A DNA stretch of 27,436 nt from a virus. Below are positions 16,619 to 24,520 of the stretch, in pieces. The notes below the pieces were generated by a model. It saw only the letters and a list, made by a program, of their open reading frames with translations. It was not told the DNA's origin and searched no databases. The stretch's first letter is position 1. Every line of letters begins with the position of its first letter. The stretch covers positions 1 to 27,436 of the IMG/VR virus record IMGVR_UViG_3300009009_000456. One strand, written 5' to 3'. Made by a program: the position numbers and the translations under genes.

Positions 16619-17305
16619 TCAATCAGGAATTGGAACACCCAACTCCTTCAGTTTTTCATTCCGACACTCAATAGCTGCTTCAAGAGTAGTCCTTGTGGTG
16701 ATAATTCGAGGTTCGCAGCAAGTTATTTGGATATGATACTTGGGCTTGCCATTCTTATTCACCACAGTAACGTACTTGCGTTTGGTTAAAGTTTTCCTGT
16801 CAGGAGCAGGTTTCTCATTCACATCTGGGAAATTGACTACCGCAAATGCTCCTCTGCGCTGTCTTGCTTCGTAGTCATATGCTTTGGCAGCATTCTCCTC
16901 CGAATCAAAATAGCCGATGTGCTCTCCATCGATAGTTGCAACCCATCGCTGGTGCGTAGCCCAGGAAACCCCGGTATACCGGGAAGTAGTCTCCCGTTTG
17001 CGTTTGCTCCTGTTCCAGGAATTCTCCTGAAAGGTGACCATTCGAAGATTGCTTTTACGACAATTCAATGGGTTTCTGTCGATATGATCCACCACCACTC
17101 CGGATTTTCTCGGCAGTCCGAGAATTGTCTGGTGCAGTTTTTGATTCCAGAAAATCCCATTGGGAGCTTTCACTTTGCGTTGGGCATATTGCTTCGTTCC
17201 CGAGCAAGCATACCATACACTTTTTGAAAGTTCCTCGTACATATCGTCGTCCACCTCAATCTCGAAAACCTTAACCCCGCCCTTGAATACTGGTATCTGT
17301 GCCAT
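16619..17305 (-). CDS. Free-standing HNH-AP2 homing endonuclease (228 aa)
   Basis: The correct start is ATG 17305 (MAQIPVFKGG), with GGAGGA five bases upstream; an in-frame TTG at 17317 has no ribosome site. The HNH core lies at residues 72-98 (VDHIDRNPLNCRKSNLRMV, then FQENSWN), with the Asp-His pair at 73-74 and Asn at 81 and 96. An AP2-type DNA-binding domain follows at 108-160 (SRYTGVSWATHQRWVATIDG, then YFDSEENAAKAYD). This pairing is typical of phage selfish endonucleases that cut an allele lacking them and spread by recombination. Residues 178-223 look like a second, degenerate AP2-like unit ending TLEAAIECRNEKLKELG. It sits between the capsid gene and its partner structural gene, with its own promoter and a start site hidden in a hairpin. 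Confidence 0.93.
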   Translation of the reverse strand: MAQIPVFKGGVKVFEIEVDDDMYEELSKSVWYACSGTKQYAQRKVKAPNGIFWNQKLHQTILGLPRKSGVVVDHIDRNPLNCRKSNLRMVTFQENSWNRSKRKRETTSRYTGVSWATHQRWVATIDGEHIGYFDSEENAAKAYDYEARQRRGAFAVVNFPDVNEKPAPDRKTLTKRKYVTVVNKNGKPKYHIQITCCEPRIITTRTTLEAAIECRNEKLKELGVPIPD

Positions 17306-17338
17306 ATTGTCCTCCAATCGTTAGACGGAGGACAATAT
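17304..17338 (-). promoter_or_regulatory. RBS-sequestering hairpin at the endonuclease start
   Basis: A perfect 12-bp inverted repeat (17304-17315 and 17327-17338) is separated by an 11-nt loop. In the minus-strand RNA the downstream arm contains the Shine-Dalgarno GGAGGA and the first two bases of the ATG, so RNA carrying both arms would block ribosome access. There is no U-tract after it, so it is not an intrinsic terminator. Homing endonuclease genes of T4 (I-TevI) are known to be silenced in read-through RNA by such a hairpin. Confidence 0.85.
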
Positions 17339-17360
17339 CCGAATCTCCCGCATTCGTCAA
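17332..17360 (-). promoter_or_regulatory. Candidate sigma70-type promoter for the endonuclease
   Basis: On the minus strand TTGACG (17355-17360) and TATTGT (17332-17337) are 17 bp apart, matching the consensus boxes at five and four of six positions. Initiation would fall near 17323-17327, at the end of the upstream hairpin arm. The resulting RNA would lack that arm and leave the ribosome site free. The -10 box itself lies inside the inverted repeat. Confidence 0.55.
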
Positions 17361-17365
17361 TTGAC

Positions 17366-19171
17366 TTACAGTATACTTATGGTAAAGTTTCTGAAGAACA
17401 GACAGTCGCGGAGATTCTCAACATACTGTTCTCCTTGTATGGTGTAATACTGCTCATACGCGTTAACTCTTCGAGCAGAACTGTTGAGAGCCATGTACTG
17501 ACGCTGGCCATCAACTTCCACCGGGTCAAGAGTTCCACCCTTCATCTGGATCGCATCCTTCGGAATACCGACGATACGGTCAAGACGCATGGAGGAGTTC
17601 ATGTTCAGCTCGAACTTCTTGTTGCCCACCTGAATGGTCTTACACGAGGTACCACGGATGCCCTTGTCATCGGTGATACGGCGGTCAGCCTCAGAGAGCG
17701 ACAGGAGCGAGGTGTACACCAGCGGGTTCATGTCGAGAAGGTTCCACTGAATCACGTCTGCCGAGTTCGGATCCTTGTCACGGTTACGAACATAGTGCTC
17801 AGCCACACCAGCGAAGAGTCCGTTGAACGTCAGAGCCTGAGAGTTCAAGTCCTTCTTCGTCGGGAGGTACTGCTGGATGCTGTAGCGAGGAACGCCCTGA
17901 ACGAGGTTCGTATCATTGAAAATCAACGATTCGATACCAGTCATCAGGTACGGGTTCACAAGCGACACGTCCTGGGTAACACCGTAGGCAGAGTCCACGT
18001 TCGCATCCCAGCCGAGGCCGAGAATCGCACGAGCCGCTGCAGCATTGGTGGTGGTAGCCCCAGAGAACGAGCTGAAGTCCGAATTGCCGATGCCGTAGTC
18101 AACGGTTCCCGTAGGAATATACCCGGTGAGGACCAAGAAGGTCGCTGTCGGATGGTCCGCAGCCACGTAGCTGGTGAATCCGGCATAGCTGAAGAAGTGA
18201 TCAAGACCGAGGGAGGCACCGCCAGTAAGACCATTGGTATCCGTCGGAGCACCGAGAGCAGTCGTACGACCCTGCCACGGAGTGACAGTCACAGTACCTG
18301 TTCCGCCGCACCACATCGTGGACGAACCGCCCTGCTGCACCATGTGCGAGGCGTCTACCGTCGTATAGGGAGTGTAGGTGTCGCTGTCTCCAGCGGCCTT
18401 ACGTGCGGGAGCGAGAAGAACCTCGTTCGCCGACTGGTTGATACGGACAACACGGAAAGCATCGTAATACGAGCGAACCGTAGAAGCCTTGAATCCGAGA
18501 ACGGCGAAACGAGGAACGCAGTCAGCCTTCGTGGTGGCAACCGTGCCATTGTCATCGTCGTCATAGTTCGGATACAGGAACGAAACCACCATACCTTCCA
18601 TACAGTAGGCGGCAGATCCGGTTGCGGTGTCGAGCGAAGAGAGCTTGACCTTCAGAAGAGTCGAAGGGCTGGCAATCGTGAAGCTGTTTCCAGTTGCGGT
18701 GTTGGATGCACCAAGACCGATAGGAGTAGCAACACGGCCTGTGCCGTCCATAATCTGCTGGAGGTTCGTGAAGCTCTTCTGGAACAGAGTCTTCTGCTCA
18801 TATTCCATCTTCATCGAGCCCAAGTAAGCCTTGGCATCGCTGTCAGTCAACTTGCCCATGATTCGGTCGAAGTACATGGTCATCGTCTGATACTTCGGAA
18901 CCATGAACGCCTGAATTCCGTATGCACGGTCAGGGTTGGCAAACACGCCACCAACGGAGTTCAAACCACTGAACGCTCCACCACCGGCATCAACGGTCAT
19001 GTGGTAACGGAATTCCTTACCCCCAGGCCATTCGCCCTTCTTGGTGACCGAGTCCAAACCCGAGACAACACGCCACAGGGTCTTGGAACCTTTTTCCTGG
19101 ATAAACTTAAGCAGGTCTGACTGCTTAAACTGCGCATTTGAAAATGCGTTGTTCTCTGCAATAACTGGCAT
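17366..19171 (-). CDS. Major capsid protein (601 aa)
   Basis: The start at 19171 has the strongest ribosome site in the window (AAGGAGG, then AAAAA, then ATG), and the gene follows the scaffold by 10 nt. The product is rich in Gly, Ser, Thr, Asn and Ala. An N-terminal arm (MPVIAENNAFSNAQFKQSDL) is followed by an extended-loop-like region (EFRYHMTVDAGGGAFSGLNS) and a long helix around residues 115-150 (SMKMEYEQKTLFQKSFTN). The rest is beta-rich, as expected for an HK97-fold coat protein. At 601 residues it is longer than a minimal HK97 coat, and residues about 155-350 may include an inserted surface domain. Position after portal and scaffold makes the assignment secure. It avoids TTA, CTA and TCA codons, leaving a long in-register antisense open frame. 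Confidence 0.93.
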   Translation of the reverse strand: MPVIAENNAFSNAQFKQSDLLKFIQEKGSKTLWRVVSGLDSVTKKGEWPGGKEFRYHMTVDAGGGAFSGLNSVGGVFANPDRAYGIQAFMVPKYQTMTMYFDRIMGKLTDSDAKAYLGSMKMEYEQKTLFQKSFTNLQQIMDGTGRVATPIGLGASNTATGNSFTIASPSTLLKVKLSSLDTATGSAAYCMEGMVVSFLYPNYDDDDNGTVATTKADCVPRFAVLGFKASTVRSYYDAFRVVRINQSANEVLLAPARKAAGDSDTYTPYTTVDASHMVQQGGSSTMWCGGTGTVTVTPWQGRTTALGAPTDTNGLTGGASLGLDHFFSYAGFTSYVAADHPTATFLVLTGYIPTGTVDYGIGNSDFSSFSGATTTNAAAARAILGLGWDANVDSAYGVTQDVSLVNPYLMTGIESLIFNDTNLVQGVPRYSIQQYLPTKKDLNSQALTFNGLFAGVAEHYVRNRDKDPNSADVIQWNLLDMNPLVYTSLLSLSEADRRITDDKGIRGTSCKTIQVGNKKFELNMNSSMRLDRIVGIPKDAIQMKGGTLDPVEVDGQRQYMALNSSARRVNAYEQYYTIQGEQYVENLRDCLFFRNFTISIL

Positions 19172-19181
19172 TTTTTCCTCC

Positions 19182-20357
19182 TTATGCCTTCATTCTGATG
19201 CGGCCTTCATCCATCCCTTTGAGGAGAAGGTCGAACATCTTAGCTGGATTCTCGTCAATTTCCTTACTGAGCGTACTGCTACGATTTACCTTAGACTGAG
19301 CCTGAGTAGCTGCCCCCTGAACTCTTGCGAGGTTCTGGTTCTTCTTATCCTGCACAATCTTTGCTACTTGGGTATTTACGATTCTGTCATTGGATTTCTC
19401 TTGTATGAGTTCCAGAATGGGCCTCATATTTCGAGCGAAGATCCTATCAAGAGTCTTAACATTAACGTCTTGTCCACTACTCTGCATATACTTGGCTTCT
19501 AATACTGAATTATTAAGTTCACGTTCGATTATACCATGATACGAGTCTGGAATACGTGATTTCATTTTTGACATCACTCCAGAACCCCAAGACTGAAGCA
19601 CGTGCTTATCGGCTTCCACAGCCGCCATACGCCGCTTCTCGTCCAGTTTCTTATCCGCCTCTTCGATGGCTGCAATCTTCCTGCGGAGGAGTTCGTTCTC
19701 CTTCGCAATCATGGCTTGCTTGCGTATTTCCTGATCCTGTCCGTACCATTCCGCTTTAGCGATGAGCCACTCTTTTACATCTTCCTCGGGGAGATCCTCG
19801 ATAATGAGATCCATAAGCCCCTTTGGATCGTTCTCGAGATAGTGATCCATCTGGTCGGAGAACTCTTTGTACTGACCCATCTCCTGAACCTGAGACTCAA
19901 GCGTACGGGTCTTCTGATAGAGCTGGTCGGCAACAATCGCCTTCTTGATGGCGTTGTTGATTTGTTCCTGGCTCTTGAAGTTGATCTTGTAATTCTTCCC
20001 GCCAACCTCTCCTTCGAATTCGAATTTGAATTCGTCAGTAGGGGTTGCTGCTTCGTCCATCTCAGGACTGACGCCTGTGGTCGGATCGATGTTATCTTCC
20101 GGCTCTTCAGGAGGGAGATTTCCATCATTCTCGTCCAGGGCACTCAGAATCTCGTCTGGAGTCCTGTCGTCATACTTACGGGCTTTCGAAAAGTCTGGAG
20201 CTTGCTCTTCCAATTTCGATTCGAATTCACGGAAGATTTCATCCGGAGACATAGCTCCTTCTGGCTGTCTGAATCCGGTGCTAGATGCTGGTGCAGCAGA
20301 AGGTGCTGATACAGGTGCTGGTGCAGATACGGGTGCGGGGGTACTAATCTCTGGCAT
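19182..20357 (-). CDS. Capsid scaffolding protein (391 aa)
   Basis: It starts at ATG 20357 behind AAGGAG. The N-terminus is a Pro/Ala/Val/Ser repeat (STPAPVSAPAPVSAPSAAPA), followed by an acidic disordered region to about residue 105. A short beta segment (FKFEFEGEVGGKNYKINFKS) comes next, then long charged helices at about 125-390 with coiled-coil character (ENELLRRKIAAIEEADKKLD). The acidic, helical composition and the place between portal and coat genes are standard for scaffolding proteins, which guide prohead assembly through a basic C-terminal coat-binding helix. Here the C-terminus ends KGMDEGRIRMKA. No protease domain is visible, so scaffold release may not need cleavage by this protein. 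Confidence 0.85.
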   Translation of the reverse strand: MPEISTPAPVSAPAPVSAPSAAPASSTGFRQPEGAMSPDEIFREFESKLEEQAPDFSKARKYDDRTPDEILSALDENDGNLPPEEPEDNIDPTTGVSPEMDEAATPTDEFKFEFEGEVGGKNYKINFKSQEQINNAIKKAIVADQLYQKTRTLESQVQEMGQYKEFSDQMDHYLENDPKGLMDLIIEDLPEEDVKEWLIAKAEWYGQDQEIRKQAMIAKENELLRRKIAAIEEADKKLDEKRRMAAVEADKHVLQSWGSGVMSKMKSRIPDSYHGIIERELNNSVLEAKYMQSSGQDVNVKTLDRIFARNMRPILELIQEKSNDRIVNTQVAKIVQDKKNQNLARVQGAATQAQSKVNRSSTLSKEIDENPAKMFDLLLKGMDEGRIRMKA

Positions 20358-20381
20358 ACAATTCTCCTTGGTTTAGTGACT

Positions 20382-20410
20382 ATCAAACACTATTTATTCA
20401 CTTTAGTCAA
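20382..20410 (-). promoter_or_regulatory. Weak candidate promoter before scaffold and capsid genes
   Basis: The 49-nt gap between portal stop and scaffold start (20358-20406) is long for this operon. On the minus strand TTGACT (20405-20410) and TTTGAT (20382-20387) are 17 bp apart, matching consensus at five and four of six positions. A weak inverted repeat (TAGTG / CACTA) also lies in the gap. A promoter here would boost scaffold and capsid expression, but the match is not strong. Confidence 0.3.
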
Positions 20411-22434
20411 ACCAGTGGCTGCGAGGGGGAGGCCATGGGCATCCCCGGACCTGCTCCTGGAGGCGGCGCAGGAGGTGCTCCCGCTCCTCCCATCGGCGGC
20501 ATCCCTGGACCGCCAGCTGGACCGCCAGGAGGAGGCATCCCACCAGGACCACCCGCTCCCATCGGACCTCCTGGAGCCCCCGGCTGTCCGCCGGATTTGG
20601 CAATCTTCTCGGCGAGAGTCTTAATGTGGGCTTCTCCATGAGCCCAGATTGCTTCCTTGATGTCCCTTGGAAGGGTTTCGAAGGTCTGGGTTCTTGCAAA
20701 GTCTTCAATGGCTGCGGCGTGTTCCCCATCGTCATCCCATGGCTCCACATTCACCTTCTCGCCCTTGATGAGTCTGGCGATTTCGGCGTTCTGCAGGTTT
20801 CTAGACGTTTCCATCGAATCCTTAACGTCCAACATCGAACCATCAACCAGAAGCGAGGCGGCTTTCTTCATATTGCCGCCAGCCTTCTCGAACATGCCAG
20901 ACTTGATGAACTCCAGAATCTGCTGTTTACGAGCAGCCGGATCCACCGGGATGTAGGCTCCGTAATCCACGGAAATATCGTATTCGCCCTCGAGCTGGGA
21001 CGACATGAAGAATTCGTCGTTCTCGAATCCTTCAACTCCCGTAATGCTGAGCCGAATGGGTTCAGTAACGTACTGTTTGGTCATCTCAAGACCGAAGGTG
21101 TACATGTCCTTCACGTACTGCTTCTTCTTATTGAAGAGGCGGATACGGTACTTGTCGTCCATCTCCAAGGCCAACTGAACCGCATAGGACGAAAGCTCTC
21201 GAGGAATCTGGCCCTGGGAGAACTCATTCATACCATACAGGTTATTGATGTATCCCTTCATGATGTCATAGGCTCGCCACACATCGGAGGTCACATTCAC
21301 TGGACGGAAGAACTCAGGTTTTCCTCCCGAAGCCGGGTTGTACGTTCCAATGAGCGACTTATCGTTGTCGATCATGTCCTCATTGAATCCACCCTCTGGA
21401 AGCATCGCCTTCGCCGCTCCGAAGAGGCTCATGTTGTCCATGACCATGGTGAGCATGTTGTTGATGCTCATCTGGGTCTGGTATGCGTACACAATGCGGC
21501 TCATTCCCATCACGTTGTCTGGGATGTCGATGTCTGTGAGCACACTGTACGGGAGCTTCTTGTGGGCAAAAGGATTCGGACCCCGATACAGAATGCGAGG
21601 ATTCTCAGGCCGGATAAAGATAACATGGGAGCCCAGGAAGCCGTTCCAAGGAAGTCCTTTCTCCCAGTAGTGGATGAGCTTAATAGTGCTCTTCTCTTTA
21701 TTGCCTGAACTTTCGGAGTTGTTTACTTCGTTCTGTGACGCTCGCAGAATCTCTTGCTGCTCGGGTTTATCGAAGTCGTAGTAAGCCTTCTTTGCCGGGA
21801 CGTCCATCTCTTCAAAGCAATGTTCGGCATTGATCCACATGTCCGCCGTAGCATCGGGAAAGAACTTCTTTGGATTGACGTTTCGTACGTCGTGAGCTCC
21901 TTCCATACGGAAGTCAAAGTTCTCGATGTCCACGTTATCCGGAATATCGTCCATGGGCTTCTCGCCGCCATGGGGATTCCAGCCCCAGAAAGTGATTCCG
22001 GTGCCGTAGATACAGAGGTTCAGGAATGCTCCGGCTTCGGAGATTTCCTGCATCCGAGTCTTGTTCTTGAGGTATTCCATGTGCTGCTGGGCATATTTTG
22101 CCGACATCTTGGTGGCATGATCCTGCTTACGGGGAGCAGCGGTCACCACGGGGTCGGAGATACACAGTTTGCTGTGAAGGAACAGGATGGCCTTAGCCAA
22201 GTCCAGTCCTTCGATAAGCGGCATGACGTTCTCTTCGTTTTGTGGAGAGAACAGAAACTGAGTCGCCAGACCAGAGTCCAAAGCGCCACGAATTTTGTTG
22301 TTGATGCACTGATACGCCATCTCGCAGATGTCGTATTCCACCTTGAGTTTATCCGCTTTCTCTTTCGCTTCCTGGTACTGAGCAGCGATAAGCCGGGACA
22401 ACTCGGCATCGGATAGAAGTCGAACTTTTGGCAT
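20407..22434 (-). CDS. Portal protein (675 aa)
   Basis: It starts at ATG 22434 with GAGGTGATAA directly upstream, 3 nt after the small membrane-protein gene. The N-terminal region is helical (LSRLIAAQYQEAKEKADKLK). The body has the alternating helical and beta pattern of podovirus portals, including CIYGTGITFWGWNP, PYSVLTDIDIPDNVMGMSRI and a long helix near residues 310-345. The portal is the dodecameric ring at one capsid vertex through which TerL pumps DNA and to which the adaptor binds. Residues about 612-675 form a low-complexity Gly/Pro/Met/Ala tail (GAPGGPMGAGGPGGMPPPGG and on), unlike classical portals. Order and length support the call. Confidence 0.92.
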   Translation of the reverse strand: MPKVRLLSDAELSRLIAAQYQEAKEKADKLKVEYDICEMAYQCINNKIRGALDSGLATQFLFSPQNEENVMPLIEGLDLAKAILFLHSKLCISDPVVTAAPRKQDHATKMSAKYAQQHMEYLKNKTRMQEISEAGAFLNLCIYGTGITFWGWNPHGGEKPMDDIPDNVDIENFDFRMEGAHDVRNVNPKKFFPDATADMWINAEHCFEEMDVPAKKAYYDFDKPEQQEILRASQNEVNNSESSGNKEKSTIKLIHYWEKGLPWNGFLGSHVIFIRPENPRILYRGPNPFAHKKLPYSVLTDIDIPDNVMGMSRIVYAYQTQMSINNMLTMVMDNMSLFGAAKAMLPEGGFNEDMIDNDKSLIGTYNPASGGKPEFFRPVNVTSDVWRAYDIMKGYINNLYGMNEFSQGQIPRELSSYAVQLALEMDDKYRIRLFNKKKQYVKDMYTFGLEMTKQYVTEPIRLSITGVEGFENDEFFMSSQLEGEYDISVDYGAYIPVDPAARKQQILEFIKSGMFEKAGGNMKKAASLLVDGSMLDVKDSMETSRNLQNAEIARLIKGEKVNVEPWDDDGEHAAAIEDFARTQTFETLPRDIKEAIWAHGEAHIKTLAEKIAKSGGQPGAPGGPMGAGGPGGMPPPGGPAGGPGMPPMGGAGAPPAPPPGAGPGMPMASPSQPLV

Positions 22435-22437
22435 TTA

Positions 22438-22701
22438 TCACCTCGGAGTTCTTTGGAATCGATCTTTGAGAGCCATGTTTTCATTGCGGCGTTTAAGGAT
22501 TTGGGTTTCGTCTTCGAAGATTTTCATCACCTTACCCAAAGTGTTGTTGTTCTTCTCCAGCTCCCCTACTTTCGCAAGGAAATGAGAAGAATAAAGCTCG
22601 AGAGTGTGGGTCTGTTTCCTGTGCGAAATGACTACCCAGACGCCCAAAGCTACAGTTGCCATGAAATTGAGAAAACACAAAACCAAAATTAACTCTATCA
22701 T
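22438..22701 (-). CDS. Small membrane protein between terminase and portal (87 aa)
   Basis: Its start overlaps the TerL stop as ATGA (22698-22701), with AGGAG upstream. Residues 2-26 form one hydrophobic helix (IELILVLCFLNFMATVALGV) followed by positively charged HRKQ. Residues 35-87 are a charged helix with possible coiled-coil repeats (ELEKNNNTLGKVMKIFEDET). The positive residues after the helix favour a cytoplasmic C-terminus, which argues against an inner-membrane spanin, where the coiled coil faces the periplasm. Function unknown; it might be a membrane anchor or a lysis accessory. The coupling to TerL and the portal gene shows late co-expression. Confidence 0.8.
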   Translation of the reverse strand: MIELILVLCFLNFMATVALGVWVVISHRKQTHTLELYSSHFLAKVGELEKNNNTLGKVMKIFEDETQILKRRNENMALKDRFQRTPR

Positions 22702-24239
22702 CTCATGCTCCTAAGTCTACCAATCTGCTGAAACCGTGAATTTCTTGCCGCCCGATTGAATGCCCATTGCTTACGGGTAGACATCGGTCCTGCCTCATAC
22801 TTGCGTATCAGATTCTGGACAGCTTCCTCTTTCACCGTCGGTTGATTCTCTGCCGTAGGAAGAGGATCAGGGATTTCCCGACAGAAATACATGACGCAAT
22901 CCAACATGTGATCCTTCTTCTTTACCACTCCCTGTCCATCGGGCTTGTAGTGGTACTCCTTGAACTGCTCCACCGCTCCTGCAGCTGCCCGACGGAAGAA
23001 CTTCAGTCTCTTGGTTCCCACTGCGTTGCGGGTCTGCATGATGGCCGCTTCTCTGTTCTTTACGATACAGGGACGATACCCATATTGTCTACCGTAGGCA
23101 CCGAACCAAGCTTCTGCGTTGTCGTAGACGCTGTCGTAGTACTTAAAGTACCGGGTGGGCTTCAGGGCTTCGATTACGTCGAGGATGTCCTCAGCTTTGG
23201 CTATCTTGCCCCAGGTAATCTCTTGAGCATGGATAGTGTACCATTCCCCAGTGGCGGGGTCTTCAGCGAAGATGGCATGCCCTGTCACATGGGATGCCGG
23301 GTCGGTATAGCGAATCTGCCGCCAATGGTCGGGGACAGGGAAGTCGTCCACTATCTCTGGCTCGAGCCCTTCGAAGACTGGCTGGTTCGGCCTCTCAATG
23401 TACCATGCTCCGGAAAGACGGGTGTTCCGCTCCTCCTCGGACATGTGGGAGTATTCGGCAAGCACCCTCTCCCGGCGTTCCGGGTGATCCCGGTAGTGCG
23501 GGTTCGCCAAGACGCTCCAGGAGTGCAGGGACATGGTGCCATCTGAACAGCAGCTGTCCAGGTACGCCTGGATCTCCTTGTTCTGCACAATGGGGGTAAA
23601 GCCCAGGGTGATGGAACCATCCTTGTCGAAAGTACGAACTATGAGTTCGGTAATTGTCTTCTTTTCCGGAGGAGCTTCGTCGATGTAAACCTCGTCCACA
23701 GCGAAACCCATCTTGGTGGAATCCTGCTGGGCATAGGTTTTACATTTGAGTACATCGCCGTTGATAAAGTGTACGGCTTCGATATTCTTTTGGTTGGTGA
23801 GTTTGATTTCCTTAATAAACCATGCGGGAATCATCTGCTCCAGATACATTCCCCACATGGTTTCTTTAACGAACTCGTATGTAGGACCAACCACCCAGAA
23901 CGTTCTTGGCTTTGCCTTGAGATACTTCTTCTCATACTCAGGCGTTTCCAGTTTGTCTTTCCATGCCTTGTCTGAAATCTTAAGGACGTTCCAGTCTTGT
24001 CTATACCAGTGAGTACGGGTGATCTTCCATGCCAAGTCTCGCATGGTGGTAAAAGTCTTGGCTGCACGGTTTCCGCAGCGAGCCAGCTTAGAATTCGACT
24101 TGTCGCTGAGGAAGGCTATTTGTTCTGGAAACGGCTCTGCAGAAGGTTTATCTGGGATAAAAACCTTGAGCAGTCGACCTCGTTGTCTGATTACTTCTTC
24201 TTGATACTCTTGTATTAACCTTAGCTTTTCGTCGTCCAC
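22698..24239 (-). CDS. terL: Terminase large subunit (513 aa)
   Basis: It starts at GTG 24239 (MDDEKLRLIQ) with AGTAGGA upstream. The ATPase domain has a deviant Walker A at residues 54-62 (RCGNRAAKT), Walker B at 184-190 (VYIDEAP, with Asp-Glu at 187-188) and a coupling segment TLGFTPI at 211-217. The nuclease domain shows YTDPASHVTGHAIF (Asp313), KYYDS (Asp369) and KKDHMLDCVMYF (Asp443 and Asp447), the acidic residues that bind metal in the RNase H-like fold. It translocates DNA into the prohead through the portal and cuts the concatemer. Length is usual for the family. The partner small subunit is not obvious beside it on the same strand; the helical gene on the opposite strand is the best candidate. 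Confidence 0.97.
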   Translation of the reverse strand: MDDEKLRLIQEYQEEVIRQRGRLLKVFIPDKPSAEPFPEQIAFLSDKSNSKLARCGNRAAKTFTTMRDLAWKITRTHWYRQDWNVLKISDKAWKDKLETPEYEKKYLKAKPRTFWVVGPTYEFVKETMWGMYLEQMIPAWFIKEIKLTNQKNIEAVHFINGDVLKCKTYAQQDSTKMGFAVDEVYIDEAPPEKKTITELIVRTFDKDGSITLGFTPIVQNKEIQAYLDSCCSDGTMSLHSWSVLANPHYRDHPERRERVLAEYSHMSEEERNTRLSGAWYIERPNQPVFEGLEPEIVDDFPVPDHWRQIRYTDPASHVTGHAIFAEDPATGEWYTIHAQEITWGKIAKAEDILDVIEALKPTRYFKYYDSVYDNAEAWFGAYGRQYGYRPCIVKNREAAIMQTRNAVGTKRLKFFRRAAAGAVEQFKEYHYKPDGQGVVKKKDHMLDCVMYFCREIPDPLPTAENQPTVKEEAVQNLIRKYEAGPMSTRKQWAFNRAARNSRFQQIGRLRSMR

Positions 24240-24244
24240 GAATC

Positions 24245-24520
24245 CTACTCTCTGGTCGATTTACCACACTGCTGCGCCATAATTACTTGCTTAAGATTCT
24301 TCTTATTCTTCTTGCTCTCTTCGTCTTTTTCGGCCTTCTTCACCATCTTCTTCTGCAGAAGCTTACGAGCCTCAAAGGCAGAAGGACGGGCTAAGGGTGC
24401 TGTGTGCTTGCCAACGAGGTTCTTAAGGTGTGACCGTTTAACGACTTTCTGGTTCTCTTCCTTGGTCTGAGAACCGCCAACCTTCTCATCATCATGGAAC
24501 CAAATGTCCGAAAAGCTCAT
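24245..24520 (-). CDS. Small basic protein upstream of terL (91 aa)
   Basis: Its start overlaps the stop of the 98-aa gene as ATGA (24517-24520), with AAGGAG upstream, and terL follows after 5 nt. The N-terminal third is mixed (MSFSDIWFHDDEKVGGSQTK). The rest is strongly basic and helical (FEARKLLQKKMVKKAEKDEE, then SKKNKKNLKQVIMAQQ). A DNA-binding or packaging accessory role is conceivable given the neighbours, but no motif proves it. I do not recognise a family. Confidence 0.75.
   Translation of the reverse strand: MSFSDIWFHDDEKVGGSQTKEENQKVVKRSHLKNLVGKHTAPLARPSAFEARKLLQKKMVKKAEKDEESKKNKKNLKQVIMAQQCGKSTRE

Noticed and set aside
17304-17338. The inverted repeat as a terminator of the capsid gene
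   Set aside because: No U-tract follows the stem in either direction. The downstream arm is the endonuclease ribosome site, so translation control is the better explanation.
17435-19120. A 561-codon open frame on the plus strand opposite the major capsid gene
   Set aside because: It is in exact codon register with the capsid gene. In that register stops arise only opposite TTA, CTA and TCA codons, which the capsid gene avoids. The product is low-complexity in Arg, Val and His and lacks a good ribosome site.
20012-20036. GAATTC-rich inverted repeat inside the scaffold gene
   Set aside because: It encodes alternating Glu and Phe/Lys codons (FKFEFEGE). The 7-bp arms are explained by the protein sequence and lie inside a coding region.
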